Notes under the pieces: generated by a model | The model's database searches: none | Seen by the model: only the letters and a program-made list of their open reading frames with translations | Told to the model about the DNA's origin: nothing | Translations under genes and position numbers: made by a program | Source: Bacteroidales bacterium | GTDB taxonomy: Bacteria > Bacteroidota > Bacteroidia > Bacteroidales > M50B96 | Reading direction: 5' to 3' | Assembly (NCBI GenBank): GCA_021740905.1 | Contig: JAIOYV010000001.1 | Coordinates: 112,647 to 176,646 of the forward strand | DNA length: 64,000 nt | Part shown: positions 1-9,442 of the stretch, one piece after another | Layout: the number at the start of each line of letters is the position of its first letter | Position numbering within the stretch: the stretch's first letter is position 1

Positions 1-2204
1 GACCCAGCCTCTCCCAAAACATCGGCAAAGTAGCGGCGTTTCTCGTCCGAAAACCCCATTTCCAAAAGGATGGTATTATCTGCAAATAGCTTATAAATAG
101 CGTCGAAAAGAGTTTTTACTTCTTCCGAAATAGAGATGGTTTTTACCTCGGTGCTGCTGAATTTATCAATCCAAAACTGCAAAGCCCTGCGCAGATAATA
201 AAGCGTGACCATCGAAACCCCATTGCCCACGAGGGCATTGTTTGCATCGTTCCATTCGGGTCGCTGGGTGTTTAACCAAATACCTGCCTCGGGAATAAAA
301 TTGCTCAATTTAGCCAGCAATGAAACCAGCACCTTTTCGGTGAGATTCACATGTAGTGTTTCATCGCCCTTTCTTACCAAACGACCATCGGCTCCAATTT
401 CTTTAACCAATTCTTTAATCCGATTATTCAGATCACCATCAAAATCGATGGTTGCCTGTGGATTTTTAACGATTTCCTGGTACGACTTAATCCGGTAAGG
501 AACATTAGCATACGCAAAAATTTCTTTCGTCAGCAACTTGTCCAGCTTTCCGGGATGATAGGCTTCTGAAAGTTCGAGCAACTTTTGCAAATAGATTACC
601 TGGTGATCGCCCCAATAGCCGATATAGGCCCAGGGATCATCTGGTTCGGGACTTTCCCAATCAATGCCATCGCGTTTGATCCGGTAGGGGTTGTACCCAT
701 CGGGCGTAGAGGCGTTCACAAACTTGCTGATGATATTCTCGATGTATCCGGGATAGGACAAACTCAGGGCTTCCCAGTTCTGAAAGATGTCGCGCCAGTT
801 TCCCTGATAGTCTGATTTAGGGGAACCATCTTCATTTTTAGTTTCGATGGAAAATTGATTCCACGGACGGCTGGGATCGCCATGGCGACGGCTAAACGTA
901 AGGGGCAAATATTCGTAACAGATCCGTATAAAATCGGGGTTGCCGGTCTTATATGCAAGGTCTATCAGGTCTTTGTCCGAAATTTCCGCAGGCAAAGAAA
1001 TCAGCGTGGCGGCAAGTTCGAGGCTGATATTCTTGTTGGTTTGCTCCACAAATTTCCTGAAATCATTCCCTTCAACAATGTAATTATTGAGATAAATCCC
1101 CCCGCGCATTACATTGAAAAGGGTATTGGTGAAATGCCTTGCCGAACAAAGTTCTTCGTGACTGCTTTGTAAACCATCGGCCCCGGAAACAATTTTAATC
1201 AGGTTGGTAGTTCCTTTTTTGATGTCAGCGTTTACCAATTTGGTATGGTTCACCTGCCCTTTTAGGAATTTGTTCAGATTGGCAACATCGGTGGTGTTTT
1301 GGTTGATCTCGGCCACAAATAGCCAATCTCTATCCTGGTTTGGTTCAAGGTTTAATTCGGCATGAACAAAATAAGCTCCCCTGGCAGCCCTCACATCCGT
1401 TTCGGTTTGCACGGGCAATCCACATTTATAATCATCCAATTGATTGGCCGAAATAAGGATTTTTGAATCCTTCAAACCCTGCGACCATACTGTAGTGGCA
1501 TTCAACGATTCGCTCGGCTCGGCCCGGTCGACCGGTATGGAACTCAGCATAAAAAGGCCAAGACCCGTTTTCTCGATCAGTTCGTTCTTTTTGTAGCCGT
1601 CGAGGAGGTTGCTGTATTCATTTTGAAATTCATAAAAAACGCCATGTGGGAGTATGTTTTGCAAGCCATCGAGTATTTCAACTTTCAGTGATTTGCTGCT
1701 TCTATTGGTTATTACCGATTTCTTGACAAAGCCATAAAGCTCGCTGCTGTACCATCCGTACTTGAAACTGATCTCCAGGTCGTCGTTTATTTCTTCGAAG
1801 ATGAGTTTGTTGCCATAGATGGATTTATATAGGTTCCGCTCAATTTTGTAGATCGAACTATGCTCTTTCGAGAAAGGTTCCCAAAGGTAGCTTCGTCGTG
1901 CTTCGCTTACGAAGAGGATGGTTTTGCTGCCCGTGCGATCGTAATAATCATGAATCTTATCATCGGTATAGTAAGGAAATAGCGCATTGTTCCGGTCCTT
2001 TCGCCCTGCTGAAAGCGACCCGTTGCTCGAAATAAAATTCCAGTGGTCGGAATCGCTGACTATGGTCATCAGAAAATCTGGCATCTGGTGATAATTCGTG
2101 ATTTTGTAAAACTTCTCACCTTCCATTTCGACAAAACCCCCTTTGACCTTTGCCGGGGTGCAGTCTAAAAATGTGTCGCCTAAGTATATTTTTTTCCTTT
2201 TCAT
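1..2204 (-). CDS. Putative beta-1,3-glucan phosphorylase (GH149/GH94-like), partial
   Basis: The reading frame opens at 2204 and runs off the left edge, so about 734 N-terminal residues are visible and the C-terminus is missing. There is no signal peptide, which fits a cytoplasmic enzyme. A motif GNWRDIFQNWEAL lies near residues 463-476, and the region around residue 75 reads GSLSAGRKDRNNALFPYY, a layout I associate with the (alpha/alpha)6 inverting phosphorylases of clan GH94/GH149/GH161. GH149 enzymes phosphorolyse beta-1,3-oligoglucans, are about 1100 residues long and occur in laminarin loci, so the truncation is expected. It is the last visible gene of operon A, where it would release glucose-1-phosphate from imported laminari-oligosaccharides. 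Assignment to GH149 rather than a sister family rests on context and memory of motifs. Confidence 0.6.
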   Translation of the reverse strand, partial: MKRKKIYLGDTFLDCTPAKVKGGFVEMEGEKFYKITNYHQMPDFLMTIVSDSDHWNFISSNGSLSAGRKDRNNALFPYYTDDKIHDYYDRTGSKTILFVSEARRSYLWEPFSKEHSSIYKIERNLYKSIYGNKLIFEEINDDLEISFKYGWYSSELYGFVKKSVITNRSSKSLKVEILDGLQNILPHGVFYEFQNEYSNLLDGYKKNELIEKTGLGLFMLSSIPVDRAEPSESLNATTVWSQGLKDSKILISANQLDDYKCGLPVQTETDVRAARGAYFVHAELNLEPNQDRDWLFVAEINQNTTDVANLNKFLKGQVNHTKLVNADIKKGTTNLIKIVSGADGLQSSHEELCSARHFTNTLFNVMRGGIYLNNYIVEGNDFRKFVEQTNKNISLELAATLISLPAEISDKDLIDLAYKTGNPDFIRICYEYLPLTFSRRHGDPSRPWNQFSIETKNEDGSPKSDYQGNWRDIFQNWEALSLSYPGYIENIISKFVNASTPDGYNPYRIKRDGIDWESPEPDDPWAYIGYWGDHQVIYLQKLLELSEAYHPGKLDKLLTKEIFAYANVPYRIKSYQEIVKNPQATIDFDGDLNNRIKELVKEIGADGRLVRKGDETLHVNLTEKVLVSLLAKLSNFIPEAGIWLNTQRPEWNDANNALVGNGVSMVTLYYLRRALQFWIDKFSSTEVKTISISEEVKTLFDAIYKLFADNTILLEMGFSDEKRRYFADVLGEAG

Positions 2205-2265
2205 TATTCGTTCTTTAATCTCAAAGTTCAATCTCTACGTTCCAATCAATCTGCTATGATTGTTG

Positions 2266-2480
2266 AACCCTTTCAGGGTTCCAAATATTCCTACTTCCCA
2301 TACCCCGCACTGCGTACGGGGTTATTCATGTTCAATCCTTTCAGGATTGCTTCCAGCAAATTGGAATTATTACCGAATTGATTTCCTAAGCGTACAACCA
2401 CGAAGTGGTTAAACGTGAATAGCCACAGGTGAAACCTGTGGAAATAGACAGCACGTAAATCCTGAATCCTAAAGGGATTC
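2266..2480. repeat. Cluster of short palindromic (REP-like) hairpins
   Basis: The 352-bp gap between the phosphorylase and the GH3 gene holds at least six small palindromes: AACCCtttcaGGGTT (2266-2280), an ACCCCG/CGGGGT stem (2302-2322), AATCCtttcaGGATT (2334-2348), AACCACgaaGTGGTT (2396-2410), a CCACAGGT/ACCTGTGG stem (2423-2441) and GAATCC/GGATTC (2464-2480). Such mosaics recur between Bacteroidota genes and are often linked to REP-associated transposases; no transposase is present here. They may act as transcript stabilisers or attenuators within the operon. Confidence 0.7.
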
Positions 2481-2556
2481 AACAATAAAACAAGCTGTTT
2501 CTGCAACAAGAAGGTTTTGCTGACAACCCTTGATAATATTTGATTTTTAATATTTG

Positions 2557-4875
2557 TCATTTGCTATTTCCTCCCATGTAAAAACGGTCTGTTTTGTCAC
2601 CTATCCGAACCGTAAAATACCCTGGTTCTGCAATCCATTTATTATGCTGATCCACAAATTTCAGGTCATCGGAATTAATGGTAAATTCCACTTTTTGCTT
2701 TTCGCCGGGCTTGAGATTGATCTTCCTGAACCGCTTCAAAAGCTTAACTGGTGGTGAAATAGAGGCCACTTCGTCCGATACAAAAAGAAGGACTGATTCT
2801 TTTCCGGCAATCTCTCCCGTATTGGTAACCTCAACACTTATGTTCACCGATTCATTCATTGGAAAGGAATCGCTGCCGAGTTGAATTTCTGAATACTCAA
2901 AAGTGGTGTAACTCAAGCCAAAACCAAATTCATATTGAGGTTTAAACCCATCCAAACCAAAGGTCACATCGCGTTCGTCGGATATAGGGTGATCCAGCGT
3001 CCATATCGATCCCGAATACCGTGGGTAGGTATAGGGCAATTTGCCGGATGGGTTATGGTCGCCAAACAGCACATCGGCAATGGCACGACCACCTTCGTTG
3101 CCCGGAAGGTATGCCATCACGATTGCCTGAGACAGTGGTTCAATCTCCCGGATTATCCGTGGCCTTCCCTGCACCATGACCAAAATTACAGGTTTGCCTG
3201 TGGCAGTTAATTCTTTCACTAATTGTTGTTGAACATCAGGCAAATCGAGTTCATCGATATCGCTGGGTTTTTCGGTGGCCGGTTTTTCTCCAACACAAGC
3301 GATTATAATATCAGCCTGTTTTGCTTTTCGTACTGCTGCCGGAATATCTATTTCTTCGGTGTAACCGGTACCTTTCGCATAGCTAACATTTTCGGCACCA
3401 ATTTTTTGTTGTACTGCCTGAAGGATGGTCAATTTATCCAGATCGTTGAATATAGTGTCCTGCCCGGACCATGTACGCGACCAAGCACCATTCAGGTAAT
3501 TAATCGAATTGGCAGAAACACCTGTAATCAGTACTTTGCTCTCTTTCGGTAAAGGCAAAATATCATTTGAATTCTTTAGAAGCGTAATGCTTTCGCAAGC
3601 AATGTGGTGGTTTATGCTGTCTGATTCTGGGGATGCAAACTCATCGTAAGAGCGGCTTTCGAACATCGGATCCTCGAATATGCCAGATTTAAACTTCACA
3701 TAGAGAATTCTACGAACTGCATCATCCACTCTGGATATGGGAACTTCTCCATCCTTCACCAGTTCGATCAAATGAACAGCAAAGCTCTCATCGTAAGGAT
3801 CCATGCACATATCCAATCCGGCCAACACACTTTTTTTCACCGCCTCTCTTTCATCTGCTGCCACCTGATGGATAAGTAACAGATTGTCCACATCGCTCCA
3901 GTCTGACAGGACAAAACCCTTGAATCCTAATTCATCTTTCAGAAGTTTTGTAATCAGATTATAGTCGACATGCGAAGGGACTCCGTTTAAAGAACCGGAC
4001 GAAATCATTAAGCTAAGAAGACCCATTTTGATAGCTGATTCGAAGGGTGGCAGCAAACTTTGGCGGATTATCCTCTCGGGCAACATGATCGGTGAGCGGT
4101 CTTTGCCATTATAGGATGCCCCATAACCAATAAAATGTTTGGGGCAAGCCACAACCTTATTGTATGCAGCGGGATTCTCTCCTTGCATCCCGTCCAGAAT
4201 TGCCTTGCCCATTTCAGTAGTCAGGTAGGTATCTTCACCAAAACTTTCGTAAATCCGTCCCCACAATGGATGCCGCGATACATCCAAAACCGGTGCATAA
4301 TTCCAGGGAATAGCACTGGCTTTAAGTTCATAAGCGGTTAACTCTCCGGCAATTTTTGCGAATTCGGGTTCGAAGGTTGCGGCCAGGTTTATTTGGTGGG
4401 GAGTCATCACAGACCCGGCTGTATAATTTGCTCCATGAACAGCATCGATGCCGTACAAAAGGGGGATCTTCAAGCGGGTATTTTTCTTTGCATATTCCTG
4501 AAGGAAGCCGATGTTATAGCGCCATTGCTCTGGGGTCATAGGAAAGGTACTCAGGTTTTGGACCGATCCTGCACCATAAGTAACCAACAGCCTGTTCAGC
4601 TTTTCCTCATCAAAAATAAGCGTATCACGACCGGCAAAAAATTCGCCTTCCAACAATGCAGCAAAACCTAAATTAAGCATTTGCCCTACCTTTTCTTCCA
4701 GGGTCATCAGAGACATAAGGCTATCTACTTTTGCGTAGGTCTGGGCATCGAGGTCGTTTGTAGTGTTCGGCTTTGTGTTGCATGAAACCAGGAACAAGGA
4801 GTAAGTAAAAACAAGAAAGGTCCACCAATTCGCTTTTGCAGATTTCAATCGTATGTCAATTTTTGTTTTCCTCAT
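2557..4875 (-). CDS. GH3 beta-glucosidase, lipoprotein
   Basis: The 772-residue protein has a long N-terminal signal peptide ending in the lipobox LVSC (Cys32), so it is probably anchored in the periplasmic or outer membrane. The GH3 (beta/alpha)8 domain covers about residues 45-390 with the nucleophile Asp325 in VLSDWSDV and the conserved KHFIGYG and GKDR motifs, followed by the alpha/beta sandwich domain (about 415-640) and a C-terminal fibronectin III-like domain. Family members of this BglX-like architecture remove terminal glucose from beta-glucan oligosaccharides. It follows the T9SS GH16 gene with a 37-bp gap and belongs to operon A. Length is normal for the family. Linkage preference (beta-1,3 or beta-1,6 branch) cannot be read from the sequence. 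Confidence 0.93.
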   Translation of the reverse strand: MRKTKIDIRLKSAKANWWTFLVFTYSLFLVSCNTKPNTTNDLDAQTYAKVDSLMSLMTLEEKVGQMLNLGFAALLEGEFFAGRDTLIFDEEKLNRLLVTYGAGSVQNLSTFPMTPEQWRYNIGFLQEYAKKNTRLKIPLLYGIDAVHGANYTAGSVMTPHQINLAATFEPEFAKIAGELTAYELKASAIPWNYAPVLDVSRHPLWGRIYESFGEDTYLTTEMGKAILDGMQGENPAAYNKVVACPKHFIGYGASYNGKDRSPIMLPERIIRQSLLPPFESAIKMGLLSLMISSGSLNGVPSHVDYNLITKLLKDELGFKGFVLSDWSDVDNLLLIHQVAADEREAVKKSVLAGLDMCMDPYDESFAVHLIELVKDGEVPISRVDDAVRRILYVKFKSGIFEDPMFESRSYDEFASPESDSINHHIACESITLLKNSNDILPLPKESKVLITGVSANSINYLNGAWSRTWSGQDTIFNDLDKLTILQAVQQKIGAENVSYAKGTGYTEEIDIPAAVRKAKQADIIIACVGEKPATEKPSDIDELDLPDVQQQLVKELTATGKPVILVMVQGRPRIIREIEPLSQAIVMAYLPGNEGGRAIADVLFGDHNPSGKLPYTYPRYSGSIWTLDHPISDERDVTFGLDGFKPQYEFGFGLSYTTFEYSEIQLGSDSFPMNESVNISVEVTNTGEIAGKESVLLFVSDEVASISPPVKLLKRFRKINLKPGEKQKVEFTINSDDLKFVDQHNKWIAEPGYFTVRIGDKTDRFYMGGNSK

Positions 4876-4912
4876 TTTTTTATACTTGTTCTGAATTCAA
4901 ATCAGCTTATAT

Positions 4913-6169
4913 TCATTGTAAAACTATCTTCCGCGACATTGTAAATCCCGCCTTGCTGACTATTACTAAATAAGTTCCTGCTTCAAGACCCGACACATCT
5001 ATTTTTGTTGATTGATCCAGTGAAGTGTGAATTACTGTTCGTCCGGATAAATCAATAATCTTGACTGAATAATCAGTTGGATTTTGGAGTTGAATATTCA
5101 GGATTTCGCTGGATGGATTTGGATAGAGGTTGAATTGGAACTGATCTGCTATTTCATTTATTCCGATATTCTCTAATTCATAAACCCGCACCCAATCAAT
5201 AAATACTGAACAGGGAAATTCAGCCTCCGGAACAATTTCTCCACCGTAGGTATTTTGACTTCCTCCCACACCAGCACTCAGAATAAAATACATCTTATGT
5301 TCATAAGGATACCATTCCTCAAAATGATTGGAATATTCGGAAGTAGCAACCCTCTTGCCTGTTGCATTTGAAATCGCAAATCCATCTTGCCCATCAGCTT
5401 GAAAAGCATCTCCATCATTCAGATAGTGGATATGATAGGTGGTACTGTCGACGAAAAATTCGATCCTGTCGGTGTACCAATTGATGCCATAATTATGAAA
5501 GCCACTACTGCCTGCATAAGGAGCATTTGCAGGTGGAGGGTAAGCACCATAGCCAGGTTCAGCCGGATCTGGAACTTCCTCGGCTTCGTAGCTGTAATAA
5601 GCTCCCTGATGACCATGATTCCATGACTGCCATTGATTATCTTCCCAATACCACGCATAATGGACACTCCCCAGATTATGATAGGGGATAGAACCTACAT
5701 ATTCCATAATATCAATCTCGCCACCTTGAGGCCACATGATGTAGCTCCACCCTGTTGGAATTTCATCGGGCATCATCCAAAAAGCAAAGCCCTGGCCTTT
5801 GTACTTCACATCTCTGGGGTAAACTTTGGCTTCAATTCTATGCCCCGGACCCCATGAAGCTTTGCCGGCTGTGTTGATCCGTCCGCTCGTGTAATTGCGA
5901 TCAATATGAAATTCTCCTTTGGTGGTAATAACTAAACAACCATCATCGGCACCAGATACCCCATTTTGAAATGTTACATTTTCAGCCCTGGCCCTATCAA
6001 TTTGACCCGTTCCCCAATCACCATTTACACCGGTACCCGTTTCGATATTCCATTTGCTTAGATCTAATTGACCTTGGTTGAAATTATCTTCCCATACCGG
6101 ATTCCCAACCTGCCCAAATAGGGCTAGATTTAACAAAAGAACCGATGATATGGTGGATATAAATTTCAT
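4913..6169 (-). CDS. GH16 laminarinase with T9SS sorting domain
   Basis: The 418-residue protein starts with a cleavable signal peptide without lipobox. The GH16 beta-jelly roll covers about residues 22-335 and contains the catalytic signature GGEIDIMEYVG with nucleophile Glu151, Asp153 and acid/base Glu156 in the ExDxxE pattern typical of bacterial endo-beta-1,3-glucanases. The last 80 residues, starting around NLYPNPSSE, form a type A T9SS C-terminal domain, so the enzyme is exported across the outer membrane and attached or released. It lies between two GH3 genes with gaps of 15 and 37 bp. It differs from the two lipoprotein GH16 enzymes of the same operon in both anchor and core sequence, suggesting a distinct extracellular role. 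Confidence 0.93.
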   Translation of the reverse strand: MKFISTISSVLLLNLALFGQVGNPVWEDNFNQGQLDLSKWNIETGTGVNGDWGTGQIDRARAENVTFQNGVSGADDGCLVITTKGEFHIDRNYTSGRINTAGKASWGPGHRIEAKVYPRDVKYKGQGFAFWMMPDEIPTGWSYIMWPQGGEIDIMEYVGSIPYHNLGSVHYAWYWEDNQWQSWNHGHQGAYYSYEAEEVPDPAEPGYGAYPPPANAPYAGSSGFHNYGINWYTDRIEFFVDSTTYHIHYLNDGDAFQADGQDGFAISNATGKRVATSEYSNHFEEWYPYEHKMYFILSAGVGGSQNTYGGEIVPEAEFPCSVFIDWVRVYELENIGINEIADQFQFNLYPNPSSEILNIQLQNPTDYSVKIIDLSGRTVIHTSLDQSTKIDVSGLEAGTYLVIVSKAGFTMSRKIVLQ

Positions 6170-6184
6170 GTTTTAATTCTGTAT

Positions 6185-8464
6185 CTAGTCTTTAGTGATT
6201 GAAAATCCTAAGCTCATATCTACCTCTGAGTTGCCCCCAATACCGGCTTTAAAAGCACCCGGTTCTGTCACATATTTCATTTCCTGATTATGAAAGCCAA
6301 GTTGATTGGTGTGGATTTTGAAACTTACTTTCCTGCTGTCGCCAGGTTTTAGGAATATCTTCTGGAAGCCTTTTAATTCTTTCACAGGTCTTGTTCTGCT
6401 GCCCACCAAATCGCGGATGTATAATTGAACCACTTCCTTGCCTGCAAATTCTCCGGTATTTTTAATAGTAGCTGAAAAAGTGAGGCTATCACCCAAAGAA
6501 AAAGTATTGGCATCGATTGCAATACCGGAATATTCAAATGTGGAATAAGACAGTCCATATCCAAACGGGAACCAAGGCTTGAAGCCATAATCGAGGTAAT
6601 GATTTGTGTTTCCGATCGATAATTGGAATGCTTCATGAGGGATATCATCCATCCTCTCCCAGGTATTATCGGCTGCGGGTTTTCCCGAGTTTTTCTGAGA
6701 ATAGTAAACAGGAATCTGGCCTACTGTGCGAGGGAAAGTTACCGGTAGTTTTCCAGATGGTGATTCAACTCCAAAAAGAATATCAGAGATGGCAGGGCCT
6801 GCCATTGTTCCAGGATGCCAGGCATAGATCAACGCATCGAAGTATTTGCTTTCCGGTTCAAAAGTAAGAGGACGACCAGCCATAACTACAGCAATTATGG
6901 GTTTGCCGGTTTCGGCGAGGGCTTCAATAAGCTTGGTTTGAATTCCGGGGAGTGTAATATCCGCCCGGCAGTGCGATTCGCCTGACAGAATGGATTCTTC
7001 TCCTAAGAAGAGAACAATGACTTCAGATTTTTTTGCTGCCTTGATTGCCTCCTCAAATCCCTTGCGGTTCATGGTACGGCTAATCTCCAGCCCGGGTGCA
7101 AAATTCACTTTTGCATCACCCAAAAACGTACGAATAGATTGTAAGGGGGTAATGGAATTTTCCTTGTTCCCATCAAAAGTCCACGTTCCGAGTTGGTCGT
7201 GCGCCTGATCGGCAAGAGGGCCAATAACTGCCACACTTGAAATATCCTTGCTCAGCGGCAATACTTGCTTGTCGTTTTTGAGAAGAACGAGGCTTTCGGC
7301 AGCGGCTTGTTTTGCTACTTTCAGATGTTCCTCATTCAATACTTTAGGATAATCATTGGGGTTGGTATAAGGATTTTCAAACAATCCCATTTTGAATTTT
7401 AAACGAAGGATATTCCGTACTGATTCATCAATAAGCTCCAGGGATATTTCGCCTTTTTCAAGTAAGTCTTTTATGTTTTCCTCGTAACACGTGCTGGCCA
7501 TTTCCATATCAACCCGTGCGTTGATGGCTTTTAGGGCTGCATCCCGATTGTCTTCGGCATAGCCATGAACCACCAATTGCTGGATGGATGACCAATCGCT
7601 TACCACCATGCCTTTGTAATCCCATTCGTTTCGTAAAATCTGTTTGGTAAGCAACTCATTTCCCGATGCAGGAATCCCATTAATTTCATTGAAGGCAGTC
7701 ATTAACGTAGCCACATCAGCACCAACCGCAGCTTTAAAAGAAGGCAGGTAAATATCCCGAAGGTCGTTTTCAGGAACGGCTACTGTATGGTAATCGCGAC
7801 CAGCTTCGGCGGCCCCATAAGCGGCAAAGTGCTTGGCACAGGCGGCTATCGAATTTTTATCATCTAAACTATTACCCTGATAGCCCTTGACAGCTGCAGC
7901 TCCAAGGGTAGAGGTTAAGAATGGATCTTCGCCAAAGCTTTCAGCGATACGGCCCCAGCGTGGGTCGCGGGTTACATCAATCATTGGGGCGAAAGTCCAG
8001 CGGATTCCGGAAGACCTTGCTTCGATGGCGGACATCCCGGTGCCGCTCTGAATCAATTCGGGATTCCAGGTTGCAGCTTGTCCAAGAGGAATAGGCAAGA
8101 TGGTGTTAAAACCGTGAATCACATCACGAGCAAAAATAATTGGAATACCCAAACGGCTTTCTTCAACAGCAATTTTCTGTAAGCGGTTTATGGCTTCCAC
8201 ATCAACCGTATTCAGGATCGATCCGATTTGACCTTCCCTAATTTTATCGTCATGCCCATCGGCTCCATTCTTCTGAAGCATTTGCCCGATTTTTTCGTCG
8301 AGGGTCATTAGGCTCAATAGGGAATCGACCCGGGATTCAATGGGATCGGATGACATAGTCTGATTGCTGGTACAGGACATAAAAAGTAGATTTATCAAAA
8401 TGAAAGACATTGAGAAGGCTAATGCTCTCGTAAATTTGCTGCTATGATTTTGGTTCAAATACAT
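6185..8464 (-). CDS. GH3 beta-glucosidase, lipoprotein
   Basis: The 759-residue protein has a lipoprotein signal ending LFMSC (Cys31). GH3 motifs are clear: ARDVIHGF, DPRWGRIAESFGEDP, KHFAAYGAAEAGRDYH, and MVVSDWSS with nucleophile Asp290. The alpha/beta sandwich and the C-terminal fibronectin III-like domain are present and the length is normal for BglX-type beta-glucosidases. It is a distant paralog of the 772-residue GH3 encoded downstream, and together they probably finish laminari-oligosaccharide hydrolysis in the periplasm. The start lies about 110 bp downstream (in transcript order) of the lipoprotein GH16, separated by palindromic repeats. Confidence 0.93.
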   Translation of the reverse strand: MYLNQNHSSKFTRALAFSMSFILINLLFMSCTSNQTMSSDPIESRVDSLLSLMTLDEKIGQMLQKNGADGHDDKIREGQIGSILNTVDVEAINRLQKIAVEESRLGIPIIFARDVIHGFNTILPIPLGQAATWNPELIQSGTGMSAIEARSSGIRWTFAPMIDVTRDPRWGRIAESFGEDPFLTSTLGAAAVKGYQGNSLDDKNSIAACAKHFAAYGAAEAGRDYHTVAVPENDLRDIYLPSFKAAVGADVATLMTAFNEINGIPASGNELLTKQILRNEWDYKGMVVSDWSSIQQLVVHGYAEDNRDAALKAINARVDMEMASTCYEENIKDLLEKGEISLELIDESVRNILRLKFKMGLFENPYTNPNDYPKVLNEEHLKVAKQAAAESLVLLKNDKQVLPLSKDISSVAVIGPLADQAHDQLGTWTFDGNKENSITPLQSIRTFLGDAKVNFAPGLEISRTMNRKGFEEAIKAAKKSEVIVLFLGEESILSGESHCRADITLPGIQTKLIEALAETGKPIIAVVMAGRPLTFEPESKYFDALIYAWHPGTMAGPAISDILFGVESPSGKLPVTFPRTVGQIPVYYSQKNSGKPAADNTWERMDDIPHEAFQLSIGNTNHYLDYGFKPWFPFGYGLSYSTFEYSGIAIDANTFSLGDSLTFSATIKNTGEFAGKEVVQLYIRDLVGSRTRPVKELKGFQKIFLKPGDSRKVSFKIHTNQLGFHNQEMKYVTEPGAFKAGIGGNSEVDMSLGFSITKD

Positions 8465-8517
8465 TTTCTAAATTTTGAATTCTCAATAATTGCAAATGTG
8501 TTTCCTGAAATGATTAC

Positions 8518-8596
8518 GCCCCTTTGGGGCTTCAATAATTACATCATTTGAATCCCAGGGCTTCACCCTGGGCTAATGATTGCGCACCTTTGGTGC
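8518..8596. repeat. Palindromic hairpin cluster overlapping a gene end
   Basis: Three hairpins are packed into 79 bp: GCCCCtttGGGGC (8518-8530), CCCAGGGcttcaCCCTGGG (8554-8572) and GCACCtttGGTGC (8584-8596). The style matches the cluster at 2266-2480. The last hairpin is inside the 3' end of the neighbouring GH16 gene and supplies its final codons. Confidence 0.75.
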
Positions 8597-9439
8597 TTGA
8601 ACAGATGGTTTTTGATAAACCCTTACAAAATCAACTTCCATGGTTTGTGGGAAAACGGTAGTGGCGTCGGGCGATCCGGGCCAGTTGCCACCTACTGCCA
8701 GATTCAGGATTATGTAGAAGTTGTTGTGAAACTCACTGAGCTGGGCCGGGGTAATATCTGTTTTAAAATACTGTGTGTCGTCAATAAATCCCCTGATTTC
8801 CTGGTCATCCCATTCTGCTGAGAAGATGTGGAAATCGTCGGCTAAAATCCCTGTGGACAGTGAGTGGCTTTGACCATACTTGGCATGTTTTCCATCGTTG
8901 TCCCAGTGAAGGGTGCAATGAGTTGTGTTGTCGCCATCAGGGCCACCCACCATTTCCATCACATCTATTTCGCCACAAGCTGGCCAGCCAATCGTACCAA
9001 TATTTGCCCCCAGCATCCAGAATGCCGGCCAGATACCTTGTCCGTAAGGCAGCTTAATCCGGGCTTCGATTTTACCATATTTAAAATCAAACTTATTTTG
9101 GGTTGAGATGCGGGCCGAAGAATAATCCCTTCCTTCAATTGACTCCTCTCGTGCAGTAATGGAAAGTACACCGTTGGCAACCATTGCATTGTTCTGGCCG
9201 GTGGTGTGATATTGAAGCTCGTTGTTGCCCCAGCCATATTCATTCCCTTTGGTTTCGAATATCCATTTGGTAGAATCGGGCAATCCCTCATAGTCGAATT
9301 CATCGGCCCAAATCAATTGGTACTCTTCGCCTGTTTTTGAAGTAGCGGATTTCGAATAATTTGAAGAAGGGGATGCACAACCCGAAAGAATATACAGAGC
9401 CCCTATACTTATGAATAAAAACCTACCCTTTTTTAACAT
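8573..9439 (-). CDS. GH16 endo-beta-1,3-glucanase, lipoprotein
   Basis: The 288-residue protein carries a lipobox LSGC (Cys21), so it is likely surface- or membrane-anchored. The single GH16 domain covers about residues 40-275 with the catalytic ExDxxE set Glu157, Asp159, Glu162 in CGEIDVMEMVGG. It is about as long as a minimal laminarinase. It is a close paralog of the GH16 domain in the adjacent 454-residue gene (long shared stretches around FDFKYGKIEARIK and the C-terminal VFPQTMEVD), which points to a local gene duplication. The last residues (QAPKVRNH) are encoded by a palindromic repeat, so the C-terminal tail is probably an accident of repeat insertion and not part of the fold. Confidence 0.93.
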   Translation of the reverse strand: MLKKGRFLFISIGALYILSGCASPSSNYSKSATSKTGEEYQLIWADEFDYEGLPDSTKWIFETKGNEYGWGNNELQYHTTGQNNAMVANGVLSITAREESIEGRDYSSARISTQNKFDFKYGKIEARIKLPYGQGIWPAFWMLGANIGTIGWPACGEIDVMEMVGGPDGDNTTHCTLHWDNDGKHAKYGQSHSLSTGILADDFHIFSAEWDDQEIRGFIDDTQYFKTDITPAQLSEFHNNFYIILNLAVGGNWPGSPDATTVFPQTMEVDFVRVYQKPSVQAPKVRNH

Positions 9440-9442
9440 ACT

